Positions 8,096 to 12,652 of a DNA stretch of 12,652 nucleotides are shown here, piece by piece (within the stretch, counting starts at the first letter, position 1; each line of letters starts with the position of its first letter). The position numbers and the translations under genes were made by a program. The notes below the pieces were generated by a model. It searched no databases. It worked only from the letters and a program-made list of their open reading frames with translations, and was not told the origin of the DNA. Source of the stretch: Paracoccaceae bacterium (GTDB lineage: Bacteria > Pseudomonadota > Alphaproteobacteria > Rhodobacterales > Rhodobacteraceae); NCBI GenBank assembly GCA_007119835.1, contig SKOX01000211.1:1-12652 (forward strand), in the 5' to 3' direction.

Positions 8096-8278
8096 ATGCC
8101 TCTCTTTCACGAACGGCGTGCAACTGACGGGTCATATCGACGTAAGGCCGGCGCCCGCTGCGCGAACGCGCGAGTGGATGAAGGATCCTACAGATCGCAG
8201 CATTGGCGCGAGCTCGTCAGGCGCGAGCGCATGATCCCGGTCGTCTTCGGCCTTCGAGCCAGATCACCAGGGACATGA
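8096..8278 (+). CDS. doubtful small ORF, 60 aa, basic
   Basis: The ATG has a plausible ribosome binding sequence (gagggag, seven bases upstream). The 60-residue product is Arg-rich, contains YRSQHWRELVRRERM in its C-terminal half, and ends ARSPGT. It lies 86 bases after the RHH gene, beyond a hairpin. It could be the partner of that antitoxin-like protein, but it has no toxin-family pattern I recognise and is short for one. Codon bias does not clearly favour this frame over its neighbours. Treat it as a candidate only. Confidence 0.22.
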   Translation: MPLFHERRATDGSYRRKAGARCANARVDEGSYRSQHWRELVRRERMIPVVFGLRARSPGT

Positions 8279-8535
8279 GCGAACATCAGCGAGCCGGGGG
8301 CCCGGAGGAAGCCATTGCGGGCTTCCGGGTTGTGCGCTCGGACGAACAAGGCCGCGTGCCGTCAAGCTGCCTTGCCCGCGCATAGGGGTTGGTCACGGCC
8401 GTGCGGCAGCCTGCAGGTCTGGTGCGGCGGCCGGGAGGACGGCATCGACCCCCTCCGGGTCGAGGTTGCGGCCGGCACGTGTCGCCGACTTCTTCTGCGG
8501 TCCCAGTCCCGCGGCGGCGGCATGGAAGACAAGCC

Positions 8536-8589
8536 GTGCGACCCGTTGATCGCGCTCCCCTTTGCGAGGGCGCGATCGACGGGTCGCAC
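8536..8589. repeat. 20-bp inverted repeat (long hairpin)
   Basis: The left arm 8536-8555 (gtgcgacccgttgatcgcgc) and right arm 8570-8589 (gcgcgatcgacgggtcgcac) are reverse complements at 19 of 20 positions. The odd pair (8547 T with 8578 G) would be a G-U wobble in RNA. The spacer is 14 bases (8556-8569). The repeat lies in non-coding DNA about 140 bases before the gene at 8727. This length is well above what GC-rich background commonly gives. It could be an RNA hairpin, a recombinase or regulator binding site, or a relic of transposon ends. Confidence 0.8.
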
Positions 8590-8726
8590 AGCAGAAGGGG
8601 AGACAGGAGACGGAGGAAGAGGGGGCAAGGTGCCGCCAGAGCAGCGCGCCCGGGATCCGGAGCAGCGGATCCGATTGACTGGCTCGCCTCCCGAGCCAGC
8701 GCATCAGCATCAAGAAGGAGTTCAAG

Positions 8727-9125
8727 ATGCGACAAGACAGAGACGCGCAAGCTCTGCTCCGGCATGCGCACATCGCAGAGAGCTTCCTCGGCTGGCTCCG
8801 CGAAGACGGCGAGCGCCTCGTGTGCGCCGCCGATCTGATCGGAGGGCCGGACTGGGCAGTCCGAGCCGAACGGCTCATCGACGCGATCGCCAGCGGCGCG
8901 GAGCCGGTCGGCCTGCTCCCGGACCTCCGGGCGCTGCTCCGGCTCCTGCGCCTCGAACTGGCCGACGACCTCGGCGCAATCGAGATGCGCCTCGTCGTCG
9001 ACATTCACCCCGACGATCCGCGCGCGGAGAACGCGCGTATCTGCACCGAGGCCCTCGACCGGGGCGTTCGAGCGCTCGAAGCCCTCGGCGCGGCCGAGGC
9101 TCGCATGGCCGGGGAGGGCGCGTGA
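8727..9125 (+). CDS. hypothetical helical protein, 132 aa, first gene of a pair
   Basis: A strong ribosome binding site (aaggag, eight bases upstream) fixes the ATG at 8727. The 132-aa product is predicted largely alpha-helical and acidic, with Leu- and Ala-rich helices: residues 8-30, 45-60 with AERLIDAIASG, 62-85 with LLPDLRALLRLLRLELADDL, and 100-132. There is no membrane segment, signal peptide or catalytic motif, and I do not recognise the family. Its TGA overlaps the ATG of the next gene by one base (TGATG at 9123-9127), so the two are almost certainly co-translated and may act together. Upstream lies a leader with several hairpins, the nearest (8679-8699) ending 27 bases before the start. 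Confidence 0.7.
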   Translation: MRQDRDAQALLRHAHIAESFLGWLREDGERLVCAADLIGGPDWAVRAERLIDAIASGAEPVGLLPDLRALLRLLRLELADDLGAIEMRLVVDIHPDDPRAENARICTEALDRGVRALEALGAAEARMAGEGA

Positions 9126-9499
9126 TGGACGAGGATCGGCACATCGCCCTTGCCCGCGCCCGCGCGCTCGGGGCGGCCCGCTGGCTCCGCCTGATCGGGT
9201 TCCGGGCGCACGCCGCGGCGCCCGCCTTCACGCCGCGGATCTCAACCTATCACGACATGGTCGATCCGGGCTCGGACACGGCCCGGCTCGCGGCAGCCTG
9301 CCGGTGCATGCTCGGGCACGTCCGGCGCCAGATGGTTGTCGAGGCGCTCGAAGCGGAGCGTCACTGGGCAGGCCGGCGTCGGGAGGACGATCCCTACGGG
9401 CTGGAGTGGCGGGTGACGGAACGCGGCGCCATCCTCGCGATCGTCGAGCATCTGCTCGACGAGGCGCTGCTGCCGCTCGAGGCAGCAGGCGCCCTTTAG
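9125..9499 (+). CDS. hypothetical protein, 124 aa, second gene of a pair
   Basis: The start ATG at 9125 shares a base with the stop of the preceding gene. GTG at 9122 is in frame and also possible; a gagg stretch just upstream serves as ribosome binding site. The product has an Arg/Ala-rich N-terminal helix (ARARALGAARWLRLIGF), a middle with ISTYHDMVDPGSDTARL, and a C-terminal helix (ILAIVEHLLDEALLPLEA). It carries two Cys (CRCM, residues 59 and 61) but no metal-site pattern. It looks cytoplasmic and I cannot assign a function. A 12-bp hairpin follows the stop by 23 bases, so the two-gene unit probably ends here, separate from the recombination genes downstream. Confidence 0.65.
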   Translation: MDEDRHIALARARALGAARWLRLIGFRAHAAAPAFTPRISTYHDMVDPGSDTARLAAACRCMLGHVRRQMVVEALEAERHWAGRRREDDPYGLEWRVTERGAILAIVEHLLDEALLPLEAAGAL

Positions 9500-9522
9500 C
9501 GGGACCGGCCTCGGAGAAAGAA

Positions 9523-9551
9523 CGGGCTCGCCCGCCGATCGGGCGAGCCCG
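9523..9551 (+). terminator. perfect 12-bp hairpin after the two-gene unit
   Basis: The arms cgggctcgcccg (9523-9534) and cgggcgagcccg (9540-9551) are perfect complements around a ccgat loop, just after the stop at 9499 and before the next start at 9634. No T-run follows, so it may be a weak intrinsic terminator or act on both strands. Confidence 0.55.
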
Positions 9552-9633
9552 CCCTGGCTCCCGGATCTCGGAGCGCAAGAGAATCTTTCGGAGGCTGTTT
9601 CCGTCTTCTGCGGGCGGGAACCACCTCCTGGGC

Positions 9634-10155
9634 ATGGAGAAGAAGCCCACCCCGGTTCCGATGGCCACCAACGACGAGATCGCGCGCTATTTCGGCGTCG
9701 CCGATGACCTGCGGCGCGCGCTCATGACGGCGCTCGGCCTGCCGAGGCGACGCCGCACCGCCTGGAGCGAGATCTGGGTCCGGCTCGGGCTCGAGCCGGT
9801 TCAGCCCGACGAGGTCAGGGAGCACCTGATGCTCGGGCCGCAAAACAGGAACGCGCTGTGGGATGCCGCGCGGGTGGCCGAAGAGACCGGCAAGGTGGCG
9901 GACACCGTGAACGGGCGGTGCCGCCGGAACGGGTTCGCCGATGGGTTCCCGCGCCCGATCCTCGACTTCTCTGGCAAGACCCGGCTCTGGCTCCCGCTCG
10001 ACGTCCGCGCCTATGTCGAGCCGACGATCTACGGCGACCTCGCCGCCAAGGTGCGACGCCGGGGCGGCAAGGAGAAGCCGCCCGCTGCCGCGCCGTTCGC
10101 CTTGCACGGCACGCTGCAGCCGCTCCCCCCGAAGGAGAGTGCCGTCTCATCTTGA
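9634..10155 (+). CDS. excisionase/AlpA-like winged-helix DNA-binding protein, 173 aa
   Basis: Residues about 72-126 follow the AlpA/excisionase pattern: a helix-turn-helix (ALWDAARVAEETGKVADTVNGRCR), then a wing with FPRPILDFSGKTRLWL, and a following helix (PLDVRAYV). The FPRP...TRLW order is the typical sign of this fold. Residues 12-56 (NDEIARYFGVADD ... AWSEIWVRLGL) may be a second, diverged copy. The C-terminal 30 residues are Lys/Pro-rich and probably flexible. Such proteins bind DNA next to recombination sites and bias integrases towards excision, or regulate phage-like genes. The tyrosine recombinase downstream fits that. The start at 9634 has no strong ribosome binding site, and ATG 9661 is an alternative. 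The open frame continues upstream to 9304, but that part runs through the hairpin and the preceding gene and is not coding. Confidence 0.6.
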   Translation: MEKKPTPVPMATNDEIARYFGVADDLRRALMTALGLPRRRRTAWSEIWVRLGLEPVQPDEVREHLMLGPQNRNALWDAARVAEETGKVADTVNGRCRRNGFADGFPRPILDFSGKTRLWLPLDVRAYVEPTIYGDLAAKVRRRGGKEKPPAAAPFALHGTLQPLPPKESAVSS

Positions 10156-10179
10156 CCTCCGCCTCCCCGGCGGGGCGTC

Positions 10180-10204
10180 GCCGCGATCCGCGGCCGGTTT
10201 TCTT
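10180..10204 (+). terminator. possible intrinsic terminator between HTH and recombinase genes
   Basis: A short stem gccgcg/cgcggc (10180-10185, 10189-10194) with a 3-base loop is followed by ccggttttctt, a modest T-rich stretch. It lies 25 bases after the stop at 10155. If real, it would separate expression of the HTH gene from the recombinase. The stem is only 6 bp. Confidence 0.3.
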
Positions 10205-10259
10205 CCACCAGACGATGTCGGACCGACCTCTCCGGCGTCGCCCCACCAAAGGCCCGATC

Positions 10260-12062
10260 ATGCTTCAGACCCTCGACTCCATGTTTGCCTCCGCGATGCC
10301 GGTCGCGCCAAGGACCCGCACCTGGCTCGGCATCCCGGCCTTCGTGAACGCCGAGGTCGAGGCCGGCGGATCCCGCAGCTCCGCCACGAAGATCAAGAGC
10401 GCCGCCAATGGTCTGCTGAGAGCAGTGGGCCTTACCCCGGAAAACGCACCGCTCGATCTCGACTGGTTCGACCGGACCTTCCCCGTCGATGGCTGGGACC
10501 CGGCGAGCATGTCCCTCGAGCAGGCTACCTACGCCGATTATCGCAACCGCGTTCGCCCGGTCATCGAACGGATGACCGGCGCTCATCTCGTGAAGAAGGC
10601 CCTGCGCGCCCGTGCGGATGACTGGGCGGAGTGCGCAGCCTACCTCAAGGGTCTCGACGCCTTCTCGAGCCTCAAGGCCAAAAGGCTTGTCCCCATCACG
10701 AGCACGCTGACGAATGCAGCTCGTCTCGCCGGCCTGCGCACGGTCGATATCGACGACGCCAAGCTGGTCGAACTGCACCAAGAGGCGAAGAAGGGAGCGA
10801 AGGGGAGCCTGATGAGGGCGTCGAAGCTGATCGCACATCTGCAGGCGACGAACTCCGAGATCCTGGCCTGGTTCCCCCGTCCGATCACGCCGATCGAGCC
10901 CGAGGATCTGCGTCGCTACGAGGTGCCGCCGCAGCTCCGCGCCGAGATCGAGGACTTCGTCGAGAAGGCGTCGCGGAAGAAATACCTTCGGCTGAAAAAC
11001 ACGTACGAGTACGTCTCCGAAGGCACCCGGATCAACTACCGCACGACGCTGCACGCGACAATCGACGCGCTCGTCGCAACCGGCCGGCTCCGCCGCGACG
11101 CGAACGGGTTCGCGAGCGTGCTCGAGGATCCGGAGGCGCTCGACGACCTCGTGACGCACATGGTCGCGCGGGTGGAGGATGGCGACATCACCGCGCGTCA
11201 CGCGACGAGCCTGATGGCGCGCCTGCCGGTGATCCTGGACCGCAACGGGATCGACGCGACGCATCTGAGGGGTACCATCCGGGAGGTCGAGGAGCTGCGG
11301 TACGATGCAAAGAAGGCGGGCATGCCGGAGACGGCGAAGAAGCTCTGCCGCAAGCTGATCGAGAGCCGGAGATATCGGAACAAGTTCCTGCTCGCGCATG
11401 CGGCGCCGCGGCTGGTCGCCCAGTCGATCCTCGATGGGGTAGGGGGCCGGGCGCTGACGGACGAGGAGCGACGGCTGGTGGTGAGCCACGGCGTCGTCGC
11501 CCTGTTCTGCGCGGTCGAGTCCGGCGGCGCGCCCATCCGCGTCGAGAACTTCCTCGGGGCCCTCTACGGGGTCGGGAACGCCTGGGTCGCGCGCAAGGGC
11601 AGGGGCTTCCAGTTCGTGATCCCGGCGGCAAAGGTCAAGAACAAGAAGGAGATCCGCTTCGAGATGCAGCCGAGCATGCACAAATGGTGCGAGACGGTCG
11701 GCTGGTATCTCGACCATATCCGCCCGCTCCTGCTGCCGAAGGATCCGAACACGGGGGAGATCCTGTCCTGCCGGTGGCTGGTGCCGATGCTGTCCGATCC
11801 GTCGCGGCAATGTCCCTACGAGACGTTCCACGGCTGGTTTGTCAGGATCATGCGCGAACTCGTAGGGGTGCCGTGCTTGCCGCACAATTACCGGCACGGA
11901 AAGGCGTCGCTGCTCTACCACCGCTATCCGCACCGGCTCGCCAACATCGCCCAGCAGCTCGGCGACGAAGAAAAGACGGTGATCGAGTTCTACGCATGGG
12001 TCCACAAGCAGAAGGCGATGGCCGAGGGCCAGTTGCTCGTCGCGGACCTCATCGAGACGTAA
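10260..12062 (+). CDS. divergent tyrosine recombinase / site-specific integrase, 600 aa
   Basis: The start ATG 10260 has aaagg seven bases upstream. The open frame extends back to 9858 but overlaps the HTH gene in another frame, so 10260 is preferred; ATG 10215 is also possible. The C-terminal part (about 380-585) carries the tyrosine-recombinase signature: box I Arg in APIRVENFLGAL (R427), a beta-hairpin Lys in AKVKNKKEIRFEM (K458/K460), HxxR in PHNYRH (H542, R545), and the nucleophile Tyr in VIEFYAWVH (Y578). The position usually held by the second His (LGH) is LGD here (D569). The N-terminal 370 residues are mainly helical and would hold arm- and core-binding domains; they are much longer than in a typical 350-400-aa phage integrase. 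The enzyme should cut and rejoin DNA at specific sites. The gene is followed after 10 bases by another gene, suggesting a multi-subunit recombination operon. Confidence 0.8.
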   Translation: MLQTLDSMFASAMPVAPRTRTWLGIPAFVNAEVEAGGSRSSATKIKSAANGLLRAVGLTPENAPLDLDWFDRTFPVDGWDPASMSLEQATYADYRNRVRPVIERMTGAHLVKKALRARADDWAECAAYLKGLDAFSSLKAKRLVPITSTLTNAARLAGLRTVDIDDAKLVELHQEAKKGAKGSLMRASKLIAHLQATNSEILAWFPRPITPIEPEDLRRYEVPPQLRAEIEDFVEKASRKKYLRLKNTYEYVSEGTRINYRTTLHATIDALVATGRLRRDANGFASVLEDPEALDDLVTHMVARVEDGDITARHATSLMARLPVILDRNGIDATHLRGTIREVEELRYDAKKAGMPETAKKLCRKLIESRRYRNKFLLAHAAPRLVAQSILDGVGGRALTDEERRLVVSHGVVALFCAVESGGAPIRVENFLGALYGVGNAWVARKGRGFQFVIPAAKVKNKKEIRFEMQPSMHKWCETVGWYLDHIRPLLLPKDPNTGEILSCRWLVPMLSDPSRQCPYETFHGWFVRIMRELVGVPCLPHNYRHGKASLLYHRYPHRLANIAQQLGDEEKTVIEFYAWVHKQKAMAEGQLLVADLIET

Positions 12063-12072
12063 GGGTACCAGG

Positions 12073-12652
12073 ATGCGCAAGGATCTGAGAGGCCGCGACG
12101 CGCTGCGCGTCTGTGCGGAGCTGGCCGGCTTCGGCCGGCTCGCCGCCTTCGACGACGTCAAGCTGGCGGATCTCCGCAAGCTCGCCGAGCTCATCGAAAC
12201 GGCAGGTGGTCTGCCGGGCGTGACAGTGGACCGTGCCGCCGTCTTCGGCGGCACCAGCCGCCACCGCCTGCAGTCGGCGCGCCGGGCATTGTCGGCGCTC
12301 GCCGGCGAGCACCACCCAGCGACGCGTGCCGTCGCCGCCGCTCTCAGCGGCCTCCAGCACGGGCGGCGGCAGGGGACGCATCATCGCGACCACCGCACCC
12401 GCGAGGCCATCCTGCCCGGTGCCCATTGGGCGCCGTTCCGCGACCTGCCGGGGGCGGGCACCATGCCAATGAACGAGATGCGGGCGGTCGACCGCTACCT
12501 GTCTTTCTGCAGCGCCCAAGGCTTCCCGGGGGGCGAGGTCCGGACGTTCCTCGCCTTCGTCGCCGACAAGGACTCCTCGATGCTGCTGCGGACGCTTCGC
12601 GACGGGCTCGAGCACTTGCTCACCGCCGCGCACCCCGCCGTGAGTGCGGCCG
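12073..12652 (+). CDS. partial gene coupled to the recombinase; possible second recombination protein
   Basis: The frame from ATG 12073 stays open to the window edge and gives 193 residues with strong GC-rich third positions. It starts 10 bases after the recombinase stop, so the two are probably one transcript. The visible part is helical and Arg/Ala-rich: MRKDLRGRDALRVCAELAGF, then SRHRLQSARRALSALAG, then a segment around residues 134-176 (NEMRAVDRYLSFCSAQGF ... VRTFLAFVADKD) that resembles the core-binding (SAM-like) helices of tyrosine recombinases. No catalytic part is within the window. A second recombinase subunit is my best guess, from neighbourhood and helix pattern only. Other DNA-binding roles are possible. 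Confidence 0.55.
   Translation, partial: MRKDLRGRDALRVCAELAGFGRLAAFDDVKLADLRKLAELIETAGGLPGVTVDRAAVFGGTSRHRLQSARRALSALAGEHHPATRAVAAALSGLQHGRRQGTHHRDHRTREAILPGAHWAPFRDLPGAGTMPMNEMRAVDRYLSFCSAQGFPGGEVRTFLAFVADKDSSMLLRTLRDGLEHLLTAAHPAVSAA

Larger units (their letters stand above)
8044..8726. other. non-coding stretch rich in stem-loops
   Basis: About 680 bases without a convincing gene, apart from one doubtful 60-aa frame at 8096-8278. Stem-loops seen directly: 8301-8329 (GGAAGCC/GGCTTCC plus an outer CCC/GGG), 8445-8463 (7 bp, loop cctcc), 8536-8589 (20-bp arms), 8653-8672 (ggatccg/cggatcc) and 8679-8699 (ctggctcg/cgagccag, loop cctcc). The frames crossing it are long only because the DNA is GC-rich, and their translations are Arg/Pro-rich without domain patterns. 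A structured RNA, a long 5' leader of the 8727 gene, or protein-binding sites for the nearby recombination genes are all possible. Confidence 0.45.

Noticed and set aside
8096..8240. Alternative frame containing GHIDVRPAPAARTREWMKDPTDRSIG
   Set aside because: It looks faintly protein-like but has no good start and stops soon after; it could be a remnant, but there is not enough to annotate.
8286..9008. 240-aa minus-strand frame
   Set aside because: It is antisense to the 8727 gene, which has a strong ribosome binding site and stop-start coupling. The minus product shows no domain and crosses the 20-bp hairpin.
9304..9633. Upstream extension of the HTH gene's open frame
   Set aside because: It overlaps the 9125-9499 gene in another frame and runs through the 12-bp hairpin, so the start was set at 9634.
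10631..12088. 485-aa plus-strand frame overlapping the recombinase
   Set aside because: Its translation is Arg/Gly/Ala-rich low complexity in a shifted frame; the recombinase motifs are in the other frame.
10029..12254. 741-aa minus-strand frame
   Set aside because: It is antisense to the tyrosine recombinase; its length reflects the codon bias of the plus strand.
9634..12652. Naming the module as a RIT trio or GMT-type (gmtY/gmtZ/gmtX) element
   Set aside because: The gene order and sizes visible are not enough to match either, and the third component lies outside the window.
1..12652. CRISPR arrays and tRNA genes
   Set aside because: Reading for regularly spaced direct repeats and for T-loop/anticodon-arm patterns gave no candidate; a covariance-model scan was not possible.

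Overview
The window is high-GC DNA with long codon-biased plus-strand genes. It most resembles a plasmid or genomic-island accessory region of an alphaproteobacterium (Rhizobiales/Rhodobacterales-like). That placement is an inference from base composition and from the style of the IS66 and IS1182 remnants; nothing in the window fixes the genus. No rRNA, tRNA, CRISPR array or replication origin was recognised.

Layout. (1) 1-480: the C-terminal end of a hydrophobic protein, then a decayed fragment of an IS66-family transposase. (2) 481-957: an unrecognised acidic 158-aa protein in visibly less GC-rich DNA. (3) about 968-1690: the C-terminal third of an IS1182-type DDE transposase, broken at its 5' side. 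(4) 1694-6973: a 1759-aa fusion of a DEDD-type 3'-5' exonuclease, a RecQ-like SF2 helicase and a UvrD/PcrA-like SF1 helicase. (5) 6974-7706: mostly non-coding, with one probable small minus-strand gene. (6) 7707-8009: a ribbon-helix-helix (antitoxin-like) protein, then a hairpin. (7) 8010-8726: about 700 bases with little credible coding but at least five stem-loops, one with 20-bp arms. (8) 8727-9499: two overlapping small genes of unknown function, ending at a 12-bp hairpin. (9) 9634-12652: an excisionase/AlpA-like DNA-binding protein, a divergent 600-aa tyrosine recombinase, and, 10 bases after it, a further gene that runs off the window.

How the parts may work together. Genes 9634, 10260 and 12073 form a compact recombination module: a small winged-helix protein, a recombinase and a co-transcribed partner. 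This suggests a mobile element whose remaining part lies to the right of the window. The giant exonuclease-RecQ-UvrD protein sits alone between IS debris and the RHH gene. It is built like a self-contained DNA-unwinding and degrading machine, plausibly for genome or mobile-element maintenance or for anti-invader defence. The sequence gives no direct proof of a defence role. The functions of 481-957, 8727-9125 and 9125-9499 remain unknown.
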